This document shows, one piece after another, positions 1-11,647 of a DNA stretch of 64,000 bases. The DNA is from Granulicella sapmiensis (GTDB lineage: Bacteria > Acidobacteriota > Terriglobia > Terriglobales > Acidobacteriaceae). Position 1 is the first letter of the stretch; every line of letters starts with the position of its first letter. The stretch spans positions 1 through 64,000 of the forward strand of contig JAMFSR010000002.1 of the NCBI GenBank assembly GCA_026225395.1, written 5' to 3'. The notes under the pieces are model-generated. The model did not search any database. It saw nothing but the letters and a program-made list of their open reading frames with translations, and was not told where the DNA came from. The position numbers and the translations under genes are program-made.

Positions 1-1915
<1,915 letters not shown>

Positions 1916-2142
1916 TCAACCTCCATTATAGCGGTTTGGAGGGCTGAAAATGCAGGGCTGCGCCGGCTGTGGGTCACTCCGAAAAAGCCTAAGTTGTAGG
2001 ATTTCGGCAAGCACCTCCATTCCAACTTGGCATCAGATTAAATTCTGGTCGTAGGACGATTTCCTGGACGAGCGAACCTGCGCGGTCGGGTCGTTTTGGG
2101 CGTCACGAGGAACCGGAGAGATCGGCCGCGGAAAGGGATCTT

Positions 2143-3834
2143 GTGCAGGGAAGTGTCGTCGATATTACATCGCTCGTGCTGCTGATCCTGTTCTTTGGAT
2201 TGCAGCAGCGTAGCCGTCCCCAGCTGTACTTTCGATTCTGGTTCGTGGGCTGGGTTTTCGTGTTGTTGAGTTACCTCGTTTGGGAGGCGAAGCTACAGCG
2301 ACCGAACCTGGTGAATCTGCAGGATGCGGCGCGCGTGGACCTGATGGTGCTTGGATTGCTTGCCTTTGCCCTGTCGTTCCGGGTGACAGAGGAGCGTATC
2401 AAGCGAACGCTCGAGTTTGGCGCGCTGATCGCCATCCCCGCCGCCGCCGGCATCGACCTGCAAACCATTGGCGGCGTTGCCCCCAAGCCGCTGGCCGCGA
2501 TTCTGATCGCCTTGGTGATCGTTGGACATATGGGCGCGGTGTTGACCATCCACTTCGAGTTACCGCGGCACTGGCACTGGCGCCGCAACCTGACCTTTAC
2601 GCTCTGCGCCGTGTTTTGTGTCGTAATGATCGTCAGCGTTTTGAGGAATTGGGAGTTGTCCCTTGGCGAGGCTGTAGAGGCAGAGATCTGCCTGTGCGCA
2701 GGCGTGCTGTATGCTGCCCGCCATGCCCGTCACAGCCTGGCTGGATTGGTCGGAACGGCAGGCTTCCTCGGGTGGGGAGTGTTTTACCTGCTGCCGGCTG
2801 CGCTCGTACATTACCAGGGCGCACTCACTGCGCTGTTCCACTACTGGAGTACGCCAAAGCGTTTTGTGGGATTCGCGATGATCCTGAACGTCTTTGAGAT
2901 CGCGGGAGCGGAAAAAACCCGGCTGGCGGAGAAGTACAGAGCGCTGTACGACGATTTTCGGGTAATGTACGAAGCCCATCCGCATCCCATGTGGATTTAC
3001 GCGCCGGAGACGGGACATATTCGTTCGGCGAACCTGGCGGCGGTGCTGGATTACGGTTACGGCGTGGAGGAGTTTCTGCGGATGCAGGTTGGCGACCTTG
3101 AAGTTCCGGAAGACGCCGAGAGCGACCGGGTGGATAGCCTTCTCCCCGAGCCTCCGGGAGGCCGGCGCACGCGCTATCGCCGCAAAGATGGAAGTGTAGT
3201 GTGGGTGAATGTGGTGGACCACATTGTTCAGTTTCAGGGCATGGATGCTCGACTGGTAACGGCGCGCGATATCACCGAAGGGGTGAAGATGAACCAGGAC
3301 CTGGCCTGGAAGGCGCAGCATGATGAACTGACCGGGTTACCCAATCGGCTTTTGCTGCAAGACCGCATTGACCAGACGCTGGCCCAGTGTCTGCGAACGG
3401 GCAAGAAGGCCGCTCTGCTGACCATCGATATCGATCACTTCAAACAGGTCAACGATACCTACGGACACCTGATCGGCGACGCCTGTCTCGTGGCGGTTGC
3501 TGCCCGGTTGAAAAACAAAATTCGGCAGATCGACACGCTGGCACGCACCGGTGGCGAAGAGTTTATGGGGATCATCGGCGGACTGAGCAGTGCCGCTGAC
3601 GCAGAGCGCGTGGCGACGACCCTGCTGCGGAGCTTCGACGCGAAGATACAACTGCAGGACTGCGACCTTTCGATAACCATCAGCATCGGAGTGGCACTGT
3701 TTCCCGAGGACGCCGAGGATGCCGAGACGCTGCGGAAGATGTCCGATGAAGCGCTGTATCATGCCAAGCGTACGGGACGGAATCGCATCGCGTTTGCGCC
3801 GGCGGGCGCGGCCGAGCCGATCAACGATCGCTAG
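2143..3834 (+). CDS. Membrane PAS-GGDEF diguanylate cyclase
   Basis: Predicted c-di-GMP synthase of 563 residues. The first 260 residues are mostly hydrophobic, with seven or eight likely membrane helices. A PAS domain spans about 270-385 (HPHPMWIYAPETG, then YRRKDGSVVWVN and ARDITE). The GGDEF domain begins at HDELTGLPNRLLLQDR. Its active site is GGEEF (residues 470-474), and an inhibitory RxxD site (RQID, 461-464) lies exactly five residues upstream, so both catalysis and product feedback look intact. There is no EAL or HD-GYP domain. The start is a GTG preceded by GGAAAGGG. The signal sensed is unknown. It is a stand-alone gene facing away from gyrA. Confidence 0.93.
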   Translation: MQGSVVDITSLVLLILFFGLQQRSRPQLYFRFWFVGWVFVLLSYLVWEAKLQRPNLVNLQDAARVDLMVLGLLAFALSFRVTEERIKRTLEFGALIAIPAAAGIDLQTIGGVAPKPLAAILIALVIVGHMGAVLTIHFELPRHWHWRRNLTFTLCAVFCVVMIVSVLRNWELSLGEAVEAEICLCAGVLYAARHARHSLAGLVGTAGFLGWGVFYLLPAALVHYQGALTALFHYWSTPKRFVGFAMILNVFEIAGAEKTRLAEKYRALYDDFRVMYEAHPHPMWIYAPETGHIRSANLAAVLDYGYGVEEFLRMQVGDLEVPEDAESDRVDSLLPEPPGGRRTRYRRKDGSVVWVNVVDHIVQFQGMDARLVTARDITEGVKMNQDLAWKAQHDELTGLPNRLLLQDRIDQTLAQCLRTGKKAALLTIDIDHFKQVNDTYGHLIGDACLVAVAARLKNKIRQIDTLARTGGEEFMGIIGGLSSAADAERVATTLLRSFDAKIQLQDCDLSITISIGVALFPEDAEDAETLRKMSDEALYHAKRTGRNRIAFAPAGAAEPINDR

Positions 3835-3947
3835 CAAGCCAGCCGTTGCAACGCCCGTTGGAGCGATGCTATGAGCTATGGGCTAGCCGGTTGTTTCCTG
3901 GCTTCGGGCGCGCGGAAGCGCAAGGCAGGGTCGCTATACTGGCTTCC

Positions 3948-4562
3948 ATGGCTTCAGCGAAGGTGGGACTGTTCGGTGGCAGCTTCGATCCTCCACACCG
4001 AGGGCATCTTGCCGCGGCGCTTGCCGCGGCAGACCGGTTTCGATTGGAGCGTGTGCTGTTTGCGCCTACCGCACGGCAGCCCCTGAAGCCGGATGGCCCT
4101 GTGGCGTCGTTTGAAGACAGGCTGGAGATGGTGCGGCTGCTCTGCGAGGGGAATGCCGGACTTGAGGCTTCCGCAGTGGACGCGCCCGAGGCGGATGGCT
4201 TGCCCAACTACACAATCGATACGCTGCAGCGCCTGCGGCGTGGGATTGGGGCTGAGGACGCGATCTTCGTGATCGTGGGAGTGGATGCGTTTCTAGACCT
4301 GCGGCGCTGGCGCGCGCCTGAAGAACTGCTCGCGGCGGCAGAGTGGATCGTGGTGACACGTCCCGGGTTTTCGCCGCAACGGCTAGCAGAGCTCGCGCTG
4401 AGTGAGAAACAGCGGGCGAGGGTGCATTTGCTCGGTGGCGTGGCCGAGGAGGTGAGTGCGACGCAAATTCGGGAAGCACTGCGCGAAGGGCTCGACTGCG
4501 AGGGACTGCTGCCGGCGACGGTGCTCGACTATATACGGCAGCGCCATCTGTACGAAGCCTGA
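3948..4562 (+). CDS. nadD: Nicotinate-nucleotide adenylyltransferase
   Basis: Transfers AMP from ATP to nicotinate mononucleotide in NAD synthesis. The 204-residue product opens with GLFGGSFDPPHRGHLAAAL, the nucleotidyltransferase signature including HxGH, and ends with VSATQIREAL, the variant of the ISSTxIR motif, followed by YIRQRHLYEA. The length is normal for the family. The ATG at 3948 starts just before the conserved fold; upstream in-frame codons add only unconserved residues. It is followed 88 bases later by rsfS, the usual nadD-rsfS order. Confidence 0.95.
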   Translation: MASAKVGLFGGSFDPPHRGHLAAALAAADRFRLERVLFAPTARQPLKPDGPVASFEDRLEMVRLLCEGNAGLEASAVDAPEADGLPNYTIDTLQRLRRGIGAEDAIFVIVGVDAFLDLRRWRAPEELLAAAEWIVVTRPGFSPQRLAELALSEKQRARVHLLGGVAEEVSATQIREALREGLDCEGLLPATVLDYIRQRHLYEA

Positions 4563-4650
4563 GCGAGCTTCAAAGAGGGTGGTTTTGGGTACGTTTGGTA
4601 CTCGCAGACTTGAGCGTGTGCGCTAGGATGAAGAGTTGAGAAGGAGTTCT

Positions 4651-5193
4651 ATGGCCAGTGTTCAAGTAAATCAAATGCTCGCCGCAGCCGCGGCTGCGTG
4701 CGAGGACAAGAAGGCGGAGGATATTCGCATTCTTGCGCTCGATCCCTCCGAGAGCGGATTGACGGACTACTTTTTGATCTGCAGCGGCAACAGCGACCGG
4801 CAGAACGTCGCCATCACCGACGAGATCGAGATCCGCCTGAAGAAAGACTTTGGGATGTATCCCAACTCTGTCGAGGGACGGCGTCAGGGCCAATGGGTGC
4901 TGATGGATTATGTCGACTTCATCGTGCACGTGTTTTCGACCGAGAAGCGCGCGTTCTATGCGCTTGAGCGGCTGCGAAAGACGGCGACCGTGCTGACCAT
5001 CGACGACCTCAATAGGACGATCAAGGAGCAGTTGGCGGTGGCGAAGGAGCGCAGCTCACGGAAGTCGGTGAAGACGGAGATTGAGAAGAAGATTGGTGTG
5101 AAGGCTCCGAAGACTGTGACGGCGAAGAAGGTGGTCGCGAAGAAAAGCGTGAAGAAGGCTGCGAAGAAGACGATTGCCAAGAAGCGCGCCTAG
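4651..5193 (+). CDS. rsfS: Ribosomal silencing factor RsfS with lysine-rich tail
   Basis: RsfS binds ribosomal protein L14 and blocks subunit joining. Residues 1-115 match the family (EDIRILALDPSESGLTDYFLICSG; EGRRQGQWVLMDYVDFIVHV). The product is 180 residues, whereas typical RsfS is about 105-130. The extra C-terminus, from about residue 135, is an AKK/VKK-rich tract (KKVVAKKSVKKAAKK) resembling bacterial histone H1-like tails, so an extra nucleic-acid contact is plausible but unproven. The ATG at 4651 is chosen because GAGAAGGAG precedes it; an upstream TTG lies inside that ribosome-binding site. Confidence 0.93.
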   Translation: MASVQVNQMLAAAAAACEDKKAEDIRILALDPSESGLTDYFLICSGNSDRQNVAITDEIEIRLKKDFGMYPNSVEGRRQGQWVLMDYVDFIVHVFSTEKRAFYALERLRKTATVLTIDDLNRTIKEQLAVAKERSSRKSVKTEIEKKIGVKAPKTVTAKKVVAKKSVKKAAKKTIAKKRA

Positions 5194-5242
5194 TCTTTTA
5201 CATGCGCGTGTAGCTTTCTGTAGCTCAGTTCAACACAAGACA

Positions 5243-5270
5243 AAAGGCCCTCGCTTTCGCGAGGGCCTTT
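5243..5270. terminator. Bidirectional intrinsic terminator
   Basis: A perfect 12-bp stem (AAAGGCCCTCGC / GCGAGGGCCTTT) with a TTTC loop, T-rich on the plus side and A-rich before it. It lies between the convergent rsfS and TonB-receptor genes and could stop transcription both ways. Confidence 0.9.
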
Positions 5271-5296
5271 TTGCTGCCTGGGAGAGGCGGGTTGGT

Positions 5297-8200
5297 TTAG
5301 AAGGTAAAGGTGAACTGCAAGCGGAGGTTACGCGGATTCTGGTACGTGTACGGCTTGTTATACAGACCGCTCAGCTGAATCGGGCCGCCTACGTTGTTGG
5401 TGTCGTTACCCAAACTGCCGGTACCGGCGTTAGCCACCGGAATGCCGTTTAGGGCCTGAGTCAGATTATAAGGATGCATCGCGGCGGCGTAGAAAGCGGG
5501 ACCGTCGGCGATGTAGTAGCCACCCGGCGAGAGGAAGTATGAACCCGAGTAAGGCGAGTCCATCTGCTCGCTCACCGAGGTGACGGTGTGCTGGTTGAGG
5601 AGGTTAGTCGCTGTAGCCTGGAACGAAAGCGACTTAGCCTCTCCGAGCTTGACCTGTTCTTCAATGTTGAAATCGGTCTGGTTATACCAGGGGTTACGGT
5701 ACGTGCGGCGCTCACCAACGGTGATCAGACCAGTCGTAGGATCCTGCGAAAGGTCTGCCCACTTTCCGCGACCTTCCACCTGCTGGTAATAAGCGTTCTC
5801 GTCATACCCCACGCTGGCAAAGCTTGTGTTCGGAGATCCAGAGTAGAGGGTCTGGAAGATACCGAAATCTGTCGTGAAGTGGTGCAGGTAGCCAAGCCGA
5901 TAGTACGCATAGCCCTTGAAGGCATTCGGACGATCAGTCGGAAGCAGACCGCTGGAGGATTGACCATACGAATCGTACTGGAAGTACGGTTCGTCAAACG
6001 AACGGCTGTTGTTGGGAGCGTTGCGACCACGGCCATCCGAAATATCGGAGGTGGTGAGACCGGTGTAGTTGCCGCGGAAGTGGCTGTAGGTGTAGGAGAC
6101 TTCACCCGCCCAATGGTTGCTAATGGCGCGAGTTACCTTGAATTCGACACCGTCATAGCTACGTGCGGCAGCAATGGCGTCCACGGGAGGATACTGATCG
6201 TTGCTCGAGACGCAACCAGCCTGTCCACCCTTGGTGTAGAGGAAGTTGCAGAAGTCCTCGAACGTATCGTCTACGCCTTGGCCCGGATTGATAATGACGA
6301 ACGTTTCACCTTCGAGAGGGTTGAAGATAGCAGCATCTTCGATCACATGGTCGAGGCGGCGGCGGTCCCAACGAACCTCGAGAGAAACCGTACGCGAAGC
6401 CTGGAAGTCGACACCGAAATCCGACTCATGCTGGCGGTAGGGCTTCAGGCCAGGAGCAACTCCTTCTTCTTGCACCGAGCAAGTGGCGCAGGTGGTGGGG
6501 TTGGCACGATTGTTGACGTTCTCCAGGAAGGTATCCACTCCGGAGGAAGCAGAAAGATTGGCCGGTGTTGCAGTCGTTCCGCTGGGGCAATCCCGTGGAA
6601 CGGCAGCGTTGTTGAAGGCCGGCTTGATGGTTGTCGGGTCGTTCGAGAAAAGAGCGTAGGCGCAATTGTTCCAGTATTGGCCACCGAACGAGCTGATAGC
6701 CAAGTTCAATTTCATCTGGTCGTTATAAACACCGTAACCGCCAAACAGCTTCAGTTTGCCGTTCTGAAGGACGTCCCACGCGGCACCGATGCGGGGGGCC
6801 AACTTGTCGCCCCAACCGAAATTGATTGGGTGGGAGGGAACGCCGGCCCCTTGTGCGTCACCAGGGAGGAATTCCTTCTCCACACGCATGCCGCCATATA
6901 GGGTTATGCCACGCTTCAGCGTCCAGGAATCCTGGAAGAAGATGCCGTGGTTGTAGCTGATTGCCTGTCCGCCGGTCCCATAGTCGTATACGTTGCCATA
7001 CCCGAAAGTACCGTCGCAATAATTAACGCCGGTGATTCCTTCGACGCCGCTGGGCGGTACAACTGGTGGGCCCGCCGAGCCTGGAGTGCCGCAGTTTGCT
7101 TTGCCAACCGGACCTTGCGCCGAGTAGAAATTAGCACCGTTGTCCGGAGCTACATAAAGCTGGAGGAGGGGCTGGTTATAGGCCTGCAGAATATCGTTCG
7201 AGTCGCGGTTCAACTGATAACCGAACTTGAAGTTATGAACGCCGTACCATCCGGTCTTGGTCCAAGAGATCGTTTCGTCTAGCTGGATTGCCTTGTTCGC
7301 GTTGCGCTGCGTGATCTGTTGCGACGTTCCGTCCTGGTGACCGTTGGGCTGTGCGAGGAGTGGCGCTGTGCCAGATCCAGCACCGCAACCGGCTTGCAGG
7401 GCATTGCCGTTGGTATCCGTCGCACCGCAACCGCTACCATTGGTCTCCCAATAATGCACGACGCTACCCGAAGGGAAGCCGTCATCATGGTAATTCTCGA
7501 AGTAGTAGCCGAATCGGGTGGTCGAGGTCAGGCGTGGCGTAATGGTGATGTCGCCGCCTGCATTGATCGTCTGGTTAGGTGCAGAGTAAGAGTACAAGTG
7601 GTTGTAATTGCCAACCGGGTTGCCGGCGTAGGCGTTATAAATGCCATTGGTGGAATCCGCGCCGGGGAGATTCTCGCCATTCTGGCGCTGATATTGGTAC
7701 AACCACGAGCCGAAGACACGGATCTTGCTCGTAGCCTGAGCATCGATGCGACCGGTTGTGTAGTAAGTGTTTGTGTTCTGGCTGAATGGAACGGAACCTG
7801 TGGTTGCCTGAGCAGCACCAGCAATGGTGGCGTTCTGAGTGTAGTTGATCGTGCGCTCGTAACGGCGCATTTCAGGCGCGAAGGCGACGAAGAAGAATAG
7901 CTTATCGCGAAGGGTGCCGAAAGGGACTAGCGGCCCACCTAGCGTGAAGCCTGGGAAGACATCACTCCAGTGATCCTTTTTCGGTTGATAACTGATGACC
8001 GGGGCATCAACGTATGCCGTGGCGGAAGGGGAACCAAGCGGATCATACGCAATCGTATTTCCTTGGTTGGGCTCGAAGGCTGAGAACTGGAGTTGCGTGT
8101 AGAGCGATCCGTGATACTGCGGCGAACCCTTCTTCATGATGACGTTGACGACGCCGCCAAGCGCGCCGCCGTATTCGGCTTCCACGCCCGAGCTCTTGAT

Positions 8201-8893
8201 TTCAACCTGGTCGATGAAGTCAAAAGGAACGTTGGTTTTGGAATAGCCGCCGATGAGGTTCGCAGTTGCCTGGCCTTCTACAAGGTAGGAGTTTTCCGAG
8301 TCAGAACCACCGGCGACCGAGAAGCCGAAAGAACCGCCGTTCGTGGCGCTACCGGGCGACGTGCCTCCGGTACCGTTGGTCGTGGTGCTACCCATCAGGG
8401 GTTCCTGACGCGCTGCCGGGGCAAACTGGATAACGGATTGATAGGAGGTGCCGCGGGGCACGAAATCGATGACGTCATTGGAGACAGTCGTCGTGGTCGT
8501 CGTGCTGGTGACATCGATAGCAGGATTGTTAGCGTTAACCTCTACCGTCGTCGCTTCCGCGCCTACGGCGAGAGCGACATCGATGCTCGGCGTAGTACCG
8601 ACGTTGACTAGAATATTGTTGCGCTTCTGCGTTGCGAAGCCGGTCATCTGCACCGTTTCGACGTAAGGGCCCGGGGGAAGGTTCTCAAAGCGGTAGTAAC
8701 CCTTGGAGTCCGTCTTGGCTGTCTTAGAGCCAATCAGAGTCGGCGTGGTCACGGTGACGATTGCGCCCGGCACAACTGCGCCCGTCGAGTCCTTAACAGT
8801 TCCCTGGAGGGCACCGGTCGTTTCCTGTCCAAAGCACATTGCCGATGCGGTCAGCATCACAAGTAACGCCACAAGTTTGCTTATTCTCTTCAC
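5297..8893 (-). CDS. Oar-like TonB-dependent receptor with carboxypeptidase-regulatory domain
   Basis: Outer-membrane transport protein of 1198 residues, typical of the expanded Acidobacteria receptor family. A signal peptide (MKRISKLVALLVMLTASAMCFGQ) is followed by a carboxypeptidase-regulatory-like beta domain at about residues 25-115 (GTVKDSTGAVVPGA; GYYRFENLPPG), a plug region (VPRGTSYQSVIQFAP; GALGGVVNVIMKKGS) and a large beta barrel ending in the aromatic FTFTF. No clear TonB box was seen. The start is a GTG at 8893 with AGGAG six bases upstream; the open frame extends further but adds non-signal sequence. The substrate is unknown, possibly a carbohydrate. The gene separates rsfS from rlmH, which are often neighbours. 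Confidence 0.93.
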   Translation of the reverse strand: MKRISKLVALLVMLTASAMCFGQETTGALQGTVKDSTGAVVPGAIVTVTTPTLIGSKTAKTDSKGYYRFENLPPGPYVETVQMTGFATQKRNNILVNVGTTPSIDVALAVGAEATTVEVNANNPAIDVTSTTTTTTVSNDVIDFVPRGTSYQSVIQFAPAARQEPLMGSTTTNGTGGTSPGSATNGGSFGFSVAGGSDSENSYLVEGQATANLIGGYSKTNVPFDFIDQVEIKSSGVEAEYGGALGGVVNVIMKKGSPQYHGSLYTQLQFSAFEPNQGNTIAYDPLGSPSATAYVDAPVISYQPKKDHWSDVFPGFTLGGPLVPFGTLRDKLFFFVAFAPEMRRYERTINYTQNATIAGAAQATTGSVPFSQNTNTYYTTGRIDAQATSKIRVFGSWLYQYQRQNGENLPGADSTNGIYNAYAGNPVGNYNHLYSYSAPNQTINAGGDITITPRLTSTTRFGYYFENYHDDGFPSGSVVHYWETNGSGCGATDTNGNALQAGCGAGSGTAPLLAQPNGHQDGTSQQITQRNANKAIQLDETISWTKTGWYGVHNFKFGYQLNRDSNDILQAYNQPLLQLYVAPDNGANFYSAQGPVGKANCGTPGSAGPPVVPPSGVEGITGVNYCDGTFGYGNVYDYGTGGQAISYNHGIFFQDSWTLKRGITLYGGMRVEKEFLPGDAQGAGVPSHPINFGWGDKLAPRIGAAWDVLQNGKLKLFGGYGVYNDQMKLNLAISSFGGQYWNNCAYALFSNDPTTIKPAFNNAAVPRDCPSGTTATPANLSASSGVDTFLENVNNRANPTTCATCSVQEEGVAPGLKPYRQHESDFGVDFQASRTVSLEVRWDRRRLDHVIEDAAIFNPLEGETFVIINPGQGVDDTFEDFCNFLYTKGGQAGCVSSNDQYPPVDAIAAARSYDGVEFKVTRAISNHWAGEVSYTYSHFRGNYTGLTTSDISDGRGRNAPNNSRSFDEPYFQYDSYGQSSSGLLPTDRPNAFKGYAYYRLGYLHHFTTDFGIFQTLYSGSPNTSFASVGYDENAYYQQVEGRGKWADLSQDPTTGLITVGERRTYRNPWYNQTDFNIEEQVKLGEAKSLSFQATATNLLNQHTVTSVSEQMDSPYSGSYFLSPGGYYIADGPAFYAAAMHPYNLTQALNGIPVANAGTGSLGNDTNNVGGPIQLSGLYNKPYTYQNPRNLRLQFTFTF

Positions 8894-9115
8894 GTATCGC
8901 TCCTGATCCCCTATGCCCTGTGTTGCGTGGGAGGAAACCTGATAGTTGTTATGCGGTAACTTAAGCATTTGACATGCCAAAGTATCGCAGGGTGAAAACG
9001 CGCAATTTGGGACATTTACGGGCTTCCTGCTTCCAGGGAAACGTAGGGGGTCGGGAAGCGCCTACCGAATTTGGAATATTGTTGGGTTGTTGTGGGGTTA
9101 TTGGAAGATGAACTT

Positions 9116-9568
9116 ATGAAGATTTTGCTTGCCACTATTAGTCCGCGACGTTCAGGCCTGACCGGGTCAGCCGCGGTTCTGCTGGAGGGTTATATAGAGC
9201 GGAGCGGACGATATTCCGCCGTCGAGCACAGGAGCTTTACGAGCGAAGAGGCTGTGCTTGAGTTTCTGGAGCAGGCGGCAGGGCGGACCAGGCCCGCGCT
9301 GTTGCTGGCCGATAGCCGCGGTAAACAGTTGAGCTCAGACGAGTTCGCCGGGGAGCTTGCCCGGTTGCGCGATAACGGGACTCAGACCCTCCTGCTCGGA
9401 ATCGGGCCTGCGGATGGTTGGTCGGCCGCGGTTCTGAAGCGGGCGGACCTGACACTGGCGTTCGGGAGGATTACCCTGCCGCATGAATTAGCCGCTGTGG
9501 TCGCCGCCGAGCAGATCTACCGCGCGCTGACCATTCTGGCCGGACATCCGTACCACACCGGGCATTAG
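9116..9568 (+). CDS. rlmH: 23S rRNA (pseudouridine-1915-N3)-methyltransferase RlmH
   Basis: SPOUT-class methyltransferase that modifies pseudouridine 1915 in helix 69 of 23S rRNA. The 150-residue product has the family's RGKQLSSDEFAGEL block and the C-terminal knot AEQIYRALTILAGHPYH. The usual IGGA(D/S)G cofactor loop is GIGPADG here, with Pro replacing the second Gly, and the N-terminus (MKILLATISPRRSG) is divergent, so activity should not be taken for granted. The ATG at 9116 is preceded by GGAAG at eight bases. Confidence 0.87.
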   Translation: MKILLATISPRRSGLTGSAAVLLEGYIERSGRYSAVEHRSFTSEEAVLEFLEQAAGRTRPALLLADSRGKQLSSDEFAGELARLRDNGTQTLLLGIGPADGWSAAVLKRADLTLAFGRITLPHELAAVVAAEQIYRALTILAGHPYHTGH

Positions 9569-9702
9569 GCATCTCGGGGCTGGTTCGAGCGGGCCTGATC
9601 TTTCTCTATCTATATATAAGTGGGTTCGTGCTGCCGATTGGCGGCAGCCGGTTTGCCAGAAGTAAAGCGCGCTGCGGCGCCGCGTGTCATCCTTAAGGCT
9701 GG

Positions 9703-11109
9703 ATGGACGACGACGAACTCAATCCGCTACATGACATCAACACGATCGACACAATAGACACGATCGTCGCCATATCGACGCCACCCGGTCGCGGCGGCAT
9801 AGGGATTGTGCGGCTGGCCGGGCCGTTGAGTTTTGCGATAGCCGCGCAACTGCTGCGGCTGAGTGCGCCGCTGGAGCATGGGCGCGCGCGGTTCGCCCGC
9901 GTGCTTGATCCATCCGACGCAACAACAACCATCGACGACGCTGTCGTGACGGCCTTTGTTGGGCCGCAGTCGTATACCGGGGACGACCTTGTAGAGATCG
10001 CCGCGCATGGTTCTCCCGTGGTGCTGGAGGCGATTGTGCTGGAGTCTCTGGCGCTTGGCGCAAAGCCTGCGGGACCGGGTGAGTTTACGCGGCGCGCCTT
10101 TCTGAGTGGGCGGCTGGACCTTACGCAAGCCGAAGCCGTGCATGACCTGATCGCTGCGCAGACGCTGGACCAGGCGCGAGTGGCAGCGCAACAGCTGGGC
10201 GGAGCGATATCGCGCAGAGTTGCGCCGGCGAAGGGCTCGCTGCTGCATCTGATTGCGCTGCTCGAAGCCGGCATGGACTTCGCTTCGGGCGAGCTGGATG
10301 ATGTTGACGTCGTCGCACCCGTTCAGATTGACACAGAAATTGAAGAGACACAGGCGCCGCTTGAAGAGCTGGCTGCGAGCTTTCGGCGTGGGCAGCTGAT
10401 GCGCTCCGGCGCTGCGCTGGCGCTGGTCGGAAGACCCAATGCGGGCAAAAGCTCCATCTTCAACCGGTTGCTCGACCGTGAGCGCGCGATCGTGACGCCA
10501 GTGCCGGGAACAACGCGCGATACCGTGGAGGAGTCGCTCGCGCTGGGCGGCATTCCTGTTCGGCTAATCGACACAGCAGGCCTGCGCATGGAAGGCGATG
10601 CCGCAGCCGATGAGGCCGAGCGGCAGGGCATTGCGCGTTCGCTGGAAGCGCTCGCCGATGCAGACCTGGTGCTGTTGATCCACGATGCGACCGTGCCGTG
10701 GGGCGAGGAAGAACGCGCGCTCGCCGCGAGACTTGAAGGCCGTCCGCATCTGCTGGTGGAGAACAAGGTCGATCTCGCCGGTGGCGATTCTTCAAACGCC
10801 CTTCTTGCGACTTCGGCGCTAACGGGCGAGGGCATCAACGCGCTTCGTTCGGCGATTCTGCGTGAGTTGAAGGCCGAGGGCGCGCTGGCCGATGCGGGCG
10901 CATTGAACAACCTGCGGCAGCAGGAAGCGGTCAACGACACGCTGACAGCATTGGCAGCGGCACGCGAAGCCAACCGCGTAAAGCTGCCGCATGAGCTGAT
11001 CCTGTTGGACCTGCACACGGCGCTGCGAGCGCTCGATTCGCTGACCGGTGCGACGACGCCCGATGACATCCTGGGGATGATCTTCTCTACCTTCTGCATC
11101 GGAAAGTAG
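9703..11109 (+). CDS. mnmE: tRNA uridine-5-carboxymethylaminomethyl GTPase MnmE
   Basis: GTPase that, with MnmG, modifies the wobble uridine of tRNAs reading NNR codons. The 468-residue product has the N-terminal formyl-folate domain (TIVAISTPPGRGGIGIVRLA), a helical domain, and an inserted G domain with GRPNAGKSS (G1), DTAG (G3) and NKVD (G4). It ends in FCIGK, the catalytic-cysteine tail that marks functional MnmE. AAGG precedes the ATG. An Ile-Asp-Thr repeat near residues 12-20 reflects a short GACACNAT DNA repeat. Confidence 0.97.
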   Translation: MDDDELNPLHDINTIDTIDTIVAISTPPGRGGIGIVRLAGPLSFAIAAQLLRLSAPLEHGRARFARVLDPSDATTTIDDAVVTAFVGPQSYTGDDLVEIAAHGSPVVLEAIVLESLALGAKPAGPGEFTRRAFLSGRLDLTQAEAVHDLIAAQTLDQARVAAQQLGGAISRRVAPAKGSLLHLIALLEAGMDFASGELDDVDVVAPVQIDTEIEETQAPLEELAASFRRGQLMRSGAALALVGRPNAGKSSIFNRLLDRERAIVTPVPGTTRDTVEESLALGGIPVRLIDTAGLRMEGDAAADEAERQGIARSLEALADADLVLLIHDATVPWGEEERALAARLEGRPHLLVENKVDLAGGDSSNALLATSALTGEGINALRSAILRELKAEGALADAGALNNLRQQEAVNDTLTALAAAREANRVKLPHELILLDLHTALRALDSLTGATTPDDILGMIFSTFCIGK

Positions 11110-11125
11110 GAGCGCTAAGGCCGGC

Positions 11126-11647
11126 TCATCGTTCTGCCATCAGCGGGGGTCCGGGCTCCTGCATTTGGACGACCAGCAGGATGACCGCTTCCATCATGAA
11201 CATGCGGAACGCCGCTTCCTGCCCGTTCCATGTTTTCGACTGCCACATCAGGAACCACTCCGCGCCGACAATCTCAAACGCCACCAGCCACTGCAGCATG
11301 CCGGATGTGAGCGCGGCAATGCCGACACGCTTGGCGTGCTGAAAGTCGGTGGTCGTTGCACGACGTGCGCGAAACATCGCGAACGCACCCCACCAGCTCA
11401 GCACGGCATTCAGCGTCTCCCACGCGATGATGCTCAGGTAGAAGACCAGATGCACCGTCGGGCTCGTGATCGCGCGACCCATACCGTGGTTGCCCGGGAA
11501 AGTAGTGTCCATCGAGAGGGTGTGCCGCACGAACTCGTAGTTCGATCCGAAGTCCGTAACGTTGTTGAACACGATCACCGTGAAGTAGAAAGCGAAGGCC
11601 GCCAGCAGCAGGATCTTCGACCAGCGGGAAACGATCTGCGTGTGCAT
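11126..11647 (-). CDS. DUF2165 small integral membrane protein
   Basis: A 173-residue protein with four predicted membrane helices. The block NNVTDFGSNYEFVRHTLSMD followed by TTFPGN is characteristic of DUF2165, whose function is unknown. Its ATG overlaps the TGA of the upstream cytochrome c gene (TGATG), so the two are translationally coupled and may form one membrane/periplasmic redox unit. That link is an inference. Confidence 0.85.
   Translation of the reverse strand: MHTQIVSRWSKILLLAAFAFYFTVIVFNNVTDFGSNYEFVRHTLSMDTTFPGNHGMGRAITSPTVHLVFYLSIIAWETLNAVLSWWGAFAMFRARRATTTDFQHAKRVGIAALTSGMLQWLVAFEIVGAEWFLMWQSKTWNGQEAAFRMFMMEAVILLVVQMQEPGPPLMAER

Noticed and set aside
1925-1930. TATAAT just upstream of gyrA
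   Set aside because: It is directly followed by the Shine-Dalgarno, so a transcript from it would lack that site; probably coincidental.
5588-6901. Plus-strand open frame of 437 codons
   Set aside because: Antisense to the TonB receptor barrel, no motif or ribosome-binding site.
9579-9605. tRNA T-loop-like GGTTCGAGC
   Set aside because: No acceptor stem, anticodon arm or CCA context could be folded around it.
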